64,000 nt of DNA from Pseudomonas sp. 8Z (GTDB lineage: Bacteria > Pseudomonadota > Gammaproteobacteria > Pseudomonadales > Pseudomonadaceae): NCBI RefSeq assembly GCF_902506535.1, contig NZ_LR733827.1:1906310-1970309 (forward strand). The letters are read 5' to 3'. Shown here in pieces: positions 56,857 to 64,000 of this stretch (position 1 is its first letter; every line of letters starts with the position of its first letter). Position numbers and translations under genes: made by a program. The notes beneath the pieces were generated by a model that was not told the origin of the DNA, did not search any database, and saw nothing but the letters and a program-made list of their open reading frames with translations.

Positions 56857-57678
56857 ATGGATCGCTATTGCGTCTTCGGCAACCCCATTGGCCACAGCAA
56901 ATCGCCGCTGATCCACCGCTTGTTCGCCGAACAGACCGGCCAGGTGCTGACCTACGAGGCGCGTTTGGCGCCGCTGGATGACTTTACCAGCAATGCCCGC
57001 GCCTTCTTTGCCGAAGGCCTCGGTGGCAATGTCACCGTGCCGTTCAAGGAGGATGCGTTTCGCCTGGCCGATGAGCTGACCGAGCGTGCACGTCGCGCCG
57101 GTGCGGTGAATACCCTGAAGAAACTCGAAGACGGTCGCCTGCTGGGTGACAACACCGATGGCGCCGGGCTGACGCGTGACCTGCAGGATAACGCCGGTTT
57201 CAGCCTGACCGGCAAGCGCATCCTGATTCTTGGCGCCGGTGGTGCCGTGCGTGGCGTGCTCGAGCCTTTTCTGGCGCAGCGCCCGGCAGCCCTGGTGGTG
57301 GCCAATCGCACGCGCTGCAAGGCCGAGAAGCTGGCGATCGAGTTCTCTGATCTTGGCTCGTTGCAGGCGGCGGGGTTTGACTGGATCGACGCGCCGCTCG
57401 ACCTGATCATCAATGGCACTTCCGCCAGCCTTGGCGGCGACTTGCCACCCATCGCGCCAAGTCTGATCCGCCCTGGCCACACGGTCTGCTACGACATGAT
57501 GTATGCCAAGGAGCCAACGGCCTTCAATCGTTGGGCCGCCGAGCACGGCGCGGCGCGTTGCCTCGATGGTTTGGGCATGCTGGTGGAACAGGCGGCTGAG
57601 GCGTTCGAGCTGTGGCGCGGTGTGCGCCCCGAGACCGCGTCGGTGCTCGCCGAGCTGCGTCGTCAATTGGCGGGCTGA
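56857..57678 (+). CDS. aroE: Shikimate dehydrogenase (NADP+)
   Basis: 273 residues. NPIGHSKSPLIHRLF (residues 8-22) binds shikimate, GNVTVPFKE and DNTDGAGL hold the catalytic Lys and Asp, and ILGAGGAVRGVL is the NADP-binding loop. It reduces 3-dehydroshikimate in aromatic amino-acid synthesis. The ATG at 56857 has CAAGGAA upstream; the frame from 56779 shadows hemF. Confidence 0.97.
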   Translation: MDRYCVFGNPIGHSKSPLIHRLFAEQTGQVLTYEARLAPLDDFTSNARAFFAEGLGGNVTVPFKEDAFRLADELTERARRAGAVNTLKKLEDGRLLGDNTDGAGLTRDLQDNAGFSLTGKRILILGAGGAVRGVLEPFLAQRPAALVVANRTRCKAEKLAIEFSDLGSLQAAGFDWIDAPLDLIINGTSASLGGDLPPIAPSLIRPGHTVCYDMMYAKEPTAFNRWAAEHGAARCLDGLGMLVEQAAEAFELWRGVRPETASVLAELRRQLAG

Positions 57679-57687
57679 GGCACCAGC

Positions 57688-58044
57688 ATGAACGATGCAG
57701 CGCACCCGAGAATCAAGGGCTACCACGCCCACGTCTATTACGACGCTGCTACGCTGCAGCAGGCACGTGCTCTGTGCGAAGCGGCGGCGCAGCGCTTCAC
57801 GCTAAAAATGGGGCGCCTGCATCAGCAACTCGTCGGGCCACACCCTTGCTGGAGCTGCCAGCTCGCCTTTCGTCCCGAGCTGTTCGCTGATCTGCTGCCC
57901 TGGTTGATGCAGCACCGCGAGGGGCTCGACGTACTGGTGCATCCCATTACCGGCTTCGAGCTGCGTGATCATCGTGACTGGGCCATGTGGCTTGGACGCT
58001 CGCATCCGTTGGATCTCAGCGTGCTGGATGCCGACGAGTCCTAA
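57688..58044 (+). CDS. DOPA 4,5-dioxygenase family protein
   Basis: 118 residues. IKGYHAHVYYDAAT, GPHPCWSCQLAF and VLVHPITGFELRDHRDWAMWLG are characteristic of the DOPA-4,5-dioxygenase-like family of small aromatic-ring-cleaving enzymes; the His residues probably bind iron. It lies nine bases after aroE and may be co-transcribed. The substrate in Pseudomonas is unknown. Confidence 0.85.
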   Translation: MNDAAHPRIKGYHAHVYYDAATLQQARALCEAAAQRFTLKMGRLHQQLVGPHPCWSCQLAFRPELFADLLPWLMQHREGLDVLVHPITGFELRDHRDWAMWLGRSHPLDLSVLDADES

Positions 58045-58259
58045 CAGGCCGTTGAAAACTACCTGCATGGCCATTGCTGGACATGGCTGCGGCATTGTGT
58101 CGCCTGTTGCCCTGCGTCATCATACTTGCCTTTTGGTCGTGCCCTTGGCGCAGCCGTAATCACAGGAAAGCATTGCAGGCTGGTTGAACGAGTTGCCTGC
58201 GATCGTGCATCCGACTAGCAGTCGGATCTACCAGGGGCTCGTCCCGGAGGGCGTGAAGC

Positions 58260-59678
58260 ATGCAGACTTCGCTGCTGTGGTTCAAACAGGATCTTCGTCT
58301 CGATGACAACCCGGCCTTACAGGCTGGGCTCAAGAGCGAGTGCCTGCTGCCCCTGTATGTGCTCGACCCCCGGACCTTACAGGTTGGGCCTCTAGGGCCC
58401 CGGCGGCAGGGCGTTCATCGTACGCGCCTGCTGTTGGAAAGCCTTACGGCGCTCGATGGCGCTTTGCGTCAGCGTGGTTCGCGTTTGCTGGTTGTGCTGG
58501 GCGAGCCAGAGCGGGTGATTGTGCAACTGGTCGAGCGTCTGGGCGTGCAGCAAGTGCTGACCCAGGCGGAGATCGCCCCCGAGGAACTGGCTCTGCAGGC
58601 CCGCGTGCGCGCCGCACTGGGGGCGGTCGTGCTGCGCGAATTTTCTGGCAATGGCCTGTTGCGTGAAGCAGAGCTGCCCTGCCCGCCTGAGGAACTGCCG
58701 CAAGTCTTCACGCGCTTTCGTGAACTCTGCGAACAGCGCCTGCTGATATTCCAGCCGCCTCCCGCTCCAGCCGCTCTACCGCCACTGCCCGAAGCCGCGC
58801 TCGACCTGCTGCAGCCCTTGCCGAGTCTGTCCCAGCTTGGCCTTGGCGAACCGCTCAATGTTGCCGCCAGTGCTTTTCCTTTCTCCGGTGGCGAGGCTGC
58901 GGCGTTGGCGCGTCTGCGTGATTATCTGTGGAACAGCCAGGGCGTGCGGCAGTACAAGGACACGCGCGACGGTCTGCTTGGTACGGAGTACTCATCCAAG
59001 TTCTCTCCCTGGTTGGCCAATGGTTCTCTCTCGGCGCGGCGCGTGATGGCGGAGCTGCGCCGCCATGAGGCTCAGTACGGACGTAACGACTCGACTCAGT
59101 GGCTATGGGTTGAACTGCTTTGGCGCGACTTCTTCCGCTGGACACTGGTGCGCCATGGCAGTGCTTTGTTCAAGGCCGGCGGTTTGAAGGCCACGGCGCG
59201 AGCACCGCGTCACCTCGATGTGCGTTTCGAGCGCTGGTGCGCGGGGCGCACCGGCATGCCGTTCATCGATGCCAATATGCGCGAGCTGGCCGCTACGGGT
59301 TTTATCTCCAATCGTGGGCGGCAGGTGGTTGCCAGCTATCTGGTGCATGACCTGCAACAGGACTGGCGCCATGGTGCTGCCTGGTTCGAGGAGCACCTGC
59401 TCGACTACGACCCGGCCAGCAACTGGGGTAACTGGGCCTACCTTGCCGGTGTGGGCAGCGATCCGCGGCAGAATCGTGTGTTCAACGTGCTGCGCCAGGC
59501 CCGTCAGTACGACCCCGATGCCAGCTATGTGAGCCTGTGGATGCCGGAATTGCATACGGTGCCGGTGCATTTGCGGCATACGCCGTTCCTGCTGCCAGCG
59601 CTGCAATTGGAGGCCATGCGTTACCCGCGTCTGGAGCAGATGCCGGAGACTTGGCGGCCCTACCTACCAGCCGCTTAG
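58260..59678 (+). CDS. DASH-family cryptochrome/photolyase
   Basis: 472 residues. The N-terminal antenna-binding Rossmann domain starts LLWFKQDLRLDDNPAL; the C-terminal FAD domain has RTGMPFIDANMRELAATGFISNRGRQ, ASYLVHDLQQDWRHGAAWFE, and DYDPASNWGNWAYLAGVGSDP followed by NRVFN, the signature of the DASH subfamily rather than classical CPD photolyases. Such proteins repair pyrimidine dimers in single-stranded DNA and may have a light-signalling role. The ATG at 58260 follows GGAGG. The 215-base spacer before it shows no gene. Confidence 0.92.
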   Translation: MQTSLLWFKQDLRLDDNPALQAGLKSECLLPLYVLDPRTLQVGPLGPRRQGVHRTRLLLESLTALDGALRQRGSRLLVVLGEPERVIVQLVERLGVQQVLTQAEIAPEELALQARVRAALGAVVLREFSGNGLLREAELPCPPEELPQVFTRFRELCEQRLLIFQPPPAPAALPPLPEAALDLLQPLPSLSQLGLGEPLNVAASAFPFSGGEAAALARLRDYLWNSQGVRQYKDTRDGLLGTEYSSKFSPWLANGSLSARRVMAELRRHEAQYGRNDSTQWLWVELLWRDFFRWTLVRHGSALFKAGGLKATARAPRHLDVRFERWCAGRTGMPFIDANMRELAATGFISNRGRQVVASYLVHDLQQDWRHGAAWFEEHLLDYDPASNWGNWAYLAGVGSDPRQNRVFNVLRQARQYDPDASYVSLWMPELHTVPVHLRHTPFLLPALQLEAMRYPRLEQMPETWRPYLPAA

Positions 59679-61483
59679 CCCAACTCGATGCGATTGCGGC
59701 CCTCGCCCTTGGCGCGGTAGAGCGCCTGGTCGGCGCGCTCGAATACGCTATCGCTGCTCTCGTCGGCGCGAAACTCGGTGAGGCCGGCTGAGCAGGTGAT
59801 CGTCAGCGGTTCGCCCTTGAAATGGAACGGGCAGGCCGCGACGGCGGCGCGCAGGGTTTGTAGCAACTGCTGGCCGCCCTCCAGGGGGGTGGCGGGAATC
59901 AGCAGGACGAATTCCTCGCCGCCAAAGCGGGCCATGAAGTCGGTCTTGCGCAGGCGCTTCTGCAGTTCACCGGCGATGATCTTCAGCACGCGGTCGCCGG
60001 CCAGGTGGCCGTAGTTGTCGTTGACGCGCTTGAAGTGATCGATGTCCAGCACCGCCAGCAGCAGCTCGCCGCCGTAGCGTTGGCGCCGCGCCACTTCCAG
60101 TTCCAGACGCTCGCTCCAGGCTGCGCGATTGGGCAGGCCGGTCAGCGGGTCAAGTAGCGATTTCTGCCGTTGCTCCTCGATATGATCGCGGAACTGCTGG
60201 GCTTCCTGCTCCATCTCCGCCACGCGCTGGACCAGGCTCTGCAGGCGGCCAGCCACAGCCTCCTCCTGCTCATTGCGCTGCTGCTGATGCGTGGCGACTG
60301 TTTGCAGAAGAGCGTCCAGGCGTTGCTCCAGAGCGTTTTTGAGCGAGTCCAGATCGACTGCTTCCTGCACGCTGGTTTGCAGCTCGTTGACTTGCTCGCG
60401 CAGCTCCTGATCGAAGCTGCGGGCCTGTTCGAGCGAGCCGTTGTAGCCCTCGTGTGCCTCGTTGAGGGTGCCGATGAAGGTGGCTAGCCGCTCATTGAGC
60501 TGCTTGAGATAAACAGCAAACTCACGTTGGCTGTTACCGCTGACGGCGAGCACCAGTACCGACAGATCATCAAGCACGGGCACCAATTCGTACCAGTTCA
60601 GTGGCCCTTGCAGGCGCTCCAGAAGCGCCTCGCCCTGTGGTTGATGACGCGGTGGCAGCTCCAGCTCGGCGATGAGTTTGCGCAGGCTTTCGGCGATATG
60701 CGGCGCAACTGAACTGTAGCCGGGCTCGTTGCTTGGCAGGGCGAATTTGGCATCGCCCTGCGGCATCTCGATGGGGATTGGGTTGGTGCTCAGGGGCGTG
60801 AGTTCGGGCGCGCTCGGTTTATCCTCGCGAACCGGCTCGGGCTCAGGCGTAGCGTTGCTGGCAACAGGTGATGTGCTTTCATGTGCTGGTGCTGGTGCTG
60901 GTGCTGGTGCTGGTGCTGGTGCTGGTGCGCTGTCCTCATCGGGTGTTTCGGCGGGCGTATCACCACGTTTGCCGAACAGGCGCTGCAGCAGGCCAGGCTG
61001 GTCTGGCTGGCCGTCACGCAGTTGTTCCAGTGTCTGCTTCTGCAATTGGCTGAGTTGATTCAGCAGCGCAGGCAGCTTGTAGCTGTGGCTGGTAGCGTCT
61101 GCCATCTGTCGGTTGAGCGACTTCAGTGCCTTGCTTACCTCGCGCGGGGGATCGAGTTTCTGTAACTGGTCGATCAGTTGTTGCAGGGCGTTGAGTGCTT
61201 CAGTGGAGCGCTGCTGGCGGTGTTTCTCGGATTCCAGCACGGCCTTTTCCAGGCGCGGTATGAGGTTGCCGAGCGGTGCATCCATATCGTCGCGGCGCAG
61301 GATCTCGCGCATTTCCTTCATGCACCGATCCACGGCTTTGTCGGTGCCCTCCGCTGCCAGGCTGCTGCGTACCAAGCCGCGACGTAGCAAGTCGAGGCGT
61401 GCGTCCCAGCGCTTTTCGAGCCTTTCTTGTTGTTCGAGGCTGCTTAGGTACTTGTCTTTCCAGCGTTGCGTGTCGTCACTCAT
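59675..61483 (-). CDS. GGDEF diguanylate cyclase with long coiled-coil N-terminus
   Basis: 602 residues. The C-terminal GGDEF domain (about 440-602) has LLDPLTGLPNRAAW, DIDHFKRVND and active-site GGEEF (521-525), with an inhibitory I-site RKTD (512-515) exactly five residues upstream, so it should make c-di-GMP and be product-inhibited. The N-terminal 430 residues are soluble and mostly helical/coiled coil, interrupted by an (Ala-Pro)n hinge encoded by a hexanucleotide repeat. No membrane segment or known sensor domain is seen. The ATG at 61483 follows AGGACTGAG; the longer frame overlaps the upstream gene. Confidence 0.92.
   Translation of the reverse strand: MSDDTQRWKDKYLSSLEQQERLEKRWDARLDLLRRGLVRSSLAAEGTDKAVDRCMKEMREILRRDDMDAPLGNLIPRLEKAVLESEKHRQQRSTEALNALQQLIDQLQKLDPPREVSKALKSLNRQMADATSHSYKLPALLNQLSQLQKQTLEQLRDGQPDQPGLLQRLFGKRGDTPAETPDEDSAPAPAPAPAPAPAPAHESTSPVASNATPEPEPVREDKPSAPELTPLSTNPIPIEMPQGDAKFALPSNEPGYSSVAPHIAESLRKLIAELELPPRHQPQGEALLERLQGPLNWYELVPVLDDLSVLVLAVSGNSQREFAVYLKQLNERLATFIGTLNEAHEGYNGSLEQARSFDQELREQVNELQTSVQEAVDLDSLKNALEQRLDALLQTVATHQQQRNEQEEAVAGRLQSLVQRVAEMEQEAQQFRDHIEEQRQKSLLDPLTGLPNRAAWSERLELEVARRQRYGGELLLAVLDIDHFKRVNDNYGHLAGDRVLKIIAGELQKRLRKTDFMARFGGEEFVLLIPATPLEGGQQLLQTLRAAVAACPFHFKGEPLTITCSAGLTEFRADESSDSVFERADQALYRAKGEGRNRIELG
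60883..60928. repeat. Hexanucleotide tandem repeat (GTGCTG)n
   Basis: Seven full GTGCTG units plus a partial one, encoding (Ala-Pro)n on the minus strand in the GGDEF protein. Copy-number changes would keep the reading frame and alter hinge length only. Confidence 0.9.
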
Positions 61484-61487
61484 GAAC

Positions 61488-62360
61488 TCAGTCCTGCGGG
61501 GATGCTGCCAGCCTTTGGCCATTACTCTGAGAGTTTGGCAGGCGAATTTCCACTGCCACGGGTAAGTGGTCGGAAATTGGTTGTGCGAGGACATCGACGC
61601 GCCCCAGTTCCAGTGTCGGACTGAGCAGGATGTGATCGAGGCAGCGCTGTGGCCGCCAGCTAGGAAAGGTCGCCTGAGCCTGCGGTGCGAGCAGCTCAAG
61701 ATCGCGCAGTGGGGAGTTTTCCAATAGATCCAGGGCGTGGGTGTTCATATCACCCATCAGCACCAGGTGGCGGTAGTCGCCGACGCGTTCACGGATGTAG
61801 GCGAGCTGGCGTGTGCGTGTTTTCGCACCGAGCGCCAGGTGCATCATCACCACCAACAAGGCTTGTTCGCCCTCGCCCAATTGCAGGAAGATCGCGCCGC
61901 GCCCCGGCGGGCCCGGCAGCGGGTGGTCTTGCAGTGCGTGTGGGCGCAAGCGGCTGAGCAGGCCGTTGCTGTGCTGGGCGAAACGCCCGAGATTGCGGTT
62001 GAGCTGCTGATACCAGTATGGAAATGCGCCCTGCTGGGCCAGGTACTCGACTTGATTGACGTAGCCTGAGCGGAGGCTGCCGCCATCTACTTCCTGCAGG
62101 GCGACAAGGTCGAAATTGGCAAGCAGATTGCCAATACGCTGCAGGTTGTCGGCGCGTCCTGCGTGGGGCAGCAGGTGCTGCCAACTGCGTGTCAGGTAGT
62201 GGTGATAGCGCTGAGTATTGATGCCGACCTGGACGTTGAAACTGAGTAAGCGCAACAGGCCGTCGGCTGGCCAATCACGCTCGTGTGACGTGCACTGCGG
62301 GTTGACCTGTGGGTTACACAGGCCAACCGCGCGAGTTTTTCGCCAGCGGCGCAGCATCAC
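61488..62360 (-). CDS. Endonuclease/exonuclease/phosphatase family protein
   Basis: 290 residues. EEP-fold landmarks are LRLLSFNVQVG, VALQEVDGG (metal-binding Glu), MHLALGAKTRTRQ, LMGDMNTHA and the C-terminal ISDHLPVAVEI with the catalytic Asp-His. No signal peptide is evident. Its substrate (DNA, phosphoinositide-like or other phosphodiester) cannot be assigned. It ends four bases before the GGDEF gene. ATG codons at 62360 and 62357 are equally possible starts. Confidence 0.87.
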   Translation of the reverse strand: MMLRRWRKTRAVGLCNPQVNPQCTSHERDWPADGLLRLLSFNVQVGINTQRYHHYLTRSWQHLLPHAGRADNLQRIGNLLANFDLVALQEVDGGSLRSGYVNQVEYLAQQGAFPYWYQQLNRNLGRFAQHSNGLLSRLRPHALQDHPLPGPPGRGAIFLQLGEGEQALLVVMMHLALGAKTRTRQLAYIRERVGDYRHLVLMGDMNTHALDLLENSPLRDLELLAPQAQATFPSWRPQRCLDHILLSPTLELGRVDVLAQPISDHLPVAVEIRLPNSQSNGQRLAASPQD

Positions 62361-62376
62361 GAGCGCCTACGGCCGA

Positions 62377-63003
62377 TCAGAGCGCCTCGCGCTCCTTGGC
62401 GATCAGGTAGTCGGCTACTTCCAGCGCTTGCTGCGGGCCACCGGACGAGCCGATGTCGAAGCGGTACTTGCCGTCCACGATCATCACCGGTACGCCGCTG
62501 ATCTGGTAGGCCATGGCGAGCTTCTTGGCTTTTTCCATTTGGCCTTTGACGGCGAAGGAGTTGAAGGTTTTGAGGAACGCTTCGCGATCCACGCCCTGAG
62601 TGGCGACGAAATCGGCGAATTCCTCGGCTGTACCCAGCTTCTTCTTCTCTTGGTGAATGGCGTTGAACACGGCGTCATGCACCTTGTGCTCGACCTGCAT
62701 CATGTCCAGGGTGATGAACGCCTGGCCATGGACGTTCCAGATGCCACCGAACAGCGCGGGGATACGGATGAAGTTGACGTCATCCGGCAATTGCTTGATC
62801 CAGGGATTAAGCGTCGACTCGAACTGATAACAGTGTGGGCAGCCATACCAGAACAGCTCGACCACTTCGATCTTGCCCGGTTTGGACACCGGAACGGGGC
62901 TGTTGAGTTCGACATACTGCTGGCCTGCGACTGGCTCGGCATGGGCAGTGAGGCCGAACAGGCTGCTGATCGCCAGAGCGGCGCCGAAAATCAGGTTACG
63001 CAT
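62377..63003 (-). CDS. dsbA: Thiol:disulfide interchange protein DsbA
   Basis: 208 residues. A signal peptide of about 22 residues ending TAHA precedes a thioredoxin fold with active site CPHC (residues 55-58) and the cis-proline loop SGVPVMIV. It introduces disulfides into exported proteins in the periplasm. It lies between cytochrome c4 and the EEP gene, the arrangement seen around the origin-proximal dsbA of pseudomonads. Confidence 0.97.
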   Translation of the reverse strand: MRNLIFGAALAISSLFGLTAHAEPVAGQQYVELNSPVPVSKPGKIEVVELFWYGCPHCYQFESTLNPWIKQLPDDVNFIRIPALFGGIWNVHGQAFITLDMMQVEHKVHDAVFNAIHQEKKKLGTAEEFADFVATQGVDREAFLKTFNSFAVKGQMEKAKKLAMAYQISGVPVMIVDGKYRFDIGSSGGPQQALEVADYLIAKEREAL

Positions 63004-63107
63004 GAAGTACTCCTTGGCTGGATATGCAATCGCCCTGATGGCGATTCGAAACTATGACTGACTGGCATTGGGCCGGTTCCGCCCATTGTAGCCATGACAG
63101 GTATGAA

Positions 63108-63131
63108 AAAGGGTGGCCTTAGCCACCCTTT
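63108..63131 (-). terminator. Intrinsic terminator after cytochrome c4
   Basis: Ten-bp stem AAAGGGTGGC / GCCACCCTTT with loop CTTA. On the minus strand it is followed by TTCATAC and preceded by the cytochrome c4 stop 27 bases away, so dsbA has its own promoter. Confidence 0.85.
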
Positions 63132-63158
63132 GTCTTGCCATGTGTAACGGCTGTCTAT

Positions 63159-63764
63159 TCAGTGCAGGCCCTGAATGTAGCTGGAAACAGCTTCGATATC
63201 CTTGTTGCTCAGCTTGGCGGCGATGGAGCGCATGATCATCGCGTCGCCGTCATTGGTGCGGTTGCCTTCGCGGAAGTCGGTCAGTTGCTTGGCTACATAC
63301 TGGGCATGCTGGCCGCCCAAATGGGGATAGCCGGCAGCGGCAATACCTGCGCCATTAGGCGAGTGGCAGCCGGTGCAGGCTGGCATGCCTTCTTCCAGTT
63401 TGCCGCCGCGGAACAGCGCTTCACCGCGCTCGACCAGCTTGGGATCGGCGGCGCCGACACTCATCTTCTGGCTGGCGAAATAAGCGGCGATATCCGCCAT
63501 ATCTTGATCGCTAAGGTTGCTCAGCAGGCCGGTCATTTCCACGACCTGACGCTCACCAGATTTGATGTCGTGCAGTTGCTTGAGCAGGTAGCGTTCGCCT
63601 TGCCCGGCCAGTTTGGGGAAGTTGGGTGCGGGGCTGTTGCCATCGACACCATGACAGGCGCCACAGACAGCGACCTTACCTTGGCCGGCTTGAGCATCAC
63701 CGGCAGCCTGTGCCAATCCATTCAGGCACAGGGTCAACAGCAGACTCACGAATACTTTGTTCAT
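63159..63764 (-). CDS. cc4: Dihaem cytochrome c4
   Basis: 201 residues. A signal peptide (about 20 residues, ending AQA) is followed by two homologous haem domains with CGACH (34-38) and CTGCH (130-134) and the expected axial methionines (EMTGLLSNLS; MIMRSIAAKLS). It carries electrons in the periplasm to terminal oxidases. Cytochrome c5 is encoded upstream, as in other Pseudomonas. Confidence 0.96.
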   Translation of the reverse strand: MNKVFVSLLLTLCLNGLAQAAGDAQAGQGKVAVCGACHGVDGNSPAPNFPKLAGQGERYLLKQLHDIKSGERQVVEMTGLLSNLSDQDMADIAAYFASQKMSVGAADPKLVERGEALFRGGKLEEGMPACTGCHSPNGAGIAAAGYPHLGGQHAQYVAKQLTDFREGNRTNDGDAMIMRSIAAKLSNKDIEAVSSYIQGLH

Positions 63765-63814
63765 CAGCTAATCCAATTACGGCTAGAGAGATAGGGGTTA
63801 TCGGCTGGGGTTAC

Positions 63815-64000
63815 TCATTCGCTCATCAATTTGATGACCGCCTGGTAATCCTCTGCCGTGCAGTCCATGCATAGCCCGCGGGGCGGCATGGCATTCAAAC
63901 CGTTGGTGACATTCAGCACCAGCGTGTCCATGCCTTTGGCCAGGCGAGGTTCCCATGCAGCTTTGTCACCTTTCTTCGGTGCCATGGGAAGCTGGCCGTT
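63815..64000 (-). CDS. Cytochrome c5 family protein, C-terminal part
   Basis: 61 C-terminal residues are visible; the N-terminus and haem-attachment site lie beyond the right edge. The segments LNVTNGLNAMPPRGLCMDCT and AEDYQAVIKLMSE match the C-terminal end of cytochrome c5, with the axial methionine in AMPPRG and the CxxC disulfide typical of c5. It lies 50 bases upstream of cytochrome c4. Confidence 0.88.
   Translation of the reverse strand, partial: NGQLPMAPKKGDKAAWEPRLAKGMDTLVLNVTNGLNAMPPRGLCMDCTAEDYQAVIKLMSE

Overview
The window is a chromosomal replication-origin region of a high-GC gammaproteobacterium, almost certainly Pseudomonas sensu lato. Three things point there: the order parB-parA-rsmG-mnmG ... 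mnmE-yidC-yidD-rnpA-rpmH-[oriC]-dnaA-dnaN-recF-gyrB; the downstream order lptA-gmhB-glyS-glyQ-tag ... trkA-rsmB-fmt-def-lysM-dprA-tsaC-qor-hemF-aroE; and two perfect TGTTCCACGTGGAACA parS sites in recF. The species cannot be named from the sequence alone.

Layout. 1-3616 (minus): partitioning and tRNA/rRNA-modification genes. 3617-4420: a non-coding, AT-rich stretch with DnaA boxes that resembles a second copy of the oriC spacer. 4421-12416 (minus): defence island 1, an operon of a type IV Mrr-like nuclease, hsdM with an N-terminal winged-helix extension, a HEPN (HepT-like) toxin gene, an hsdS whose N-terminus is a complete MNT nucleotidyltransferase (antitoxin-like) domain, and hsdR. 12492-16526 (minus): mnmE, yidC, yidD, rnpA, rpmH. 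16527-17035: oriC. 17036-23200 (plus): dnaA, dnaN, recF, gyrB. 23325-31450 (plus): defence island 2, hsdM, hsdS, an AlbA_2/Schlafen-type ATPase-like gene with a heptapeptide repeat, and an EcoEI-type hsdR with an N-terminal DUF4145 domain. 31800-34060 (minus): a CdsA/PlsC/YnbA-like phospholipid cluster. 34246-38637 (minus): lptA, gmhB, glyS, glyQ. 38809-41473 (plus): tag, a PPOX flavoprotein, an LpxL/HtrB acyltransferase and a PilZ protein. 41610-45498 (plus): mprF plus a VirJ-type aminoacyl-phosphatidylglycerol hydrolase. 45674-46970: an NlpC/P60 peptidase and a queuosine-precursor transporter preceded by a preQ1-I-like riboswitch. 47086-51703 (minus): TPR protein, trkA, rsmB, fmt, def. 51856-54705 (plus): LysM protein, dprA, tsaC. 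Then qor (minus), hemF, aroE, a DOPA-dioxygenase-like gene and a DASH cryptochrome (plus), and a minus-strand block of a GGDEF protein, an EEP phosphatase, dsbA, cytochrome c4 and the C-terminal end of a cytochrome c5.

The most interesting system is defence island 1. A HEPN toxin with an intact RX4HXY motif sits between hsdM and hsdS, and its predicted antitoxin partner, an MNT adenylyltransferase with intact GS...DxD and third Asp, is fused in frame to the type I specificity subunit. This physically links toxin neutralisation to assembly of the restriction-modification complex, which suggests a guard or addiction arrangement. The two restriction loci also bracket the oriC-dnaA-gyrB core.
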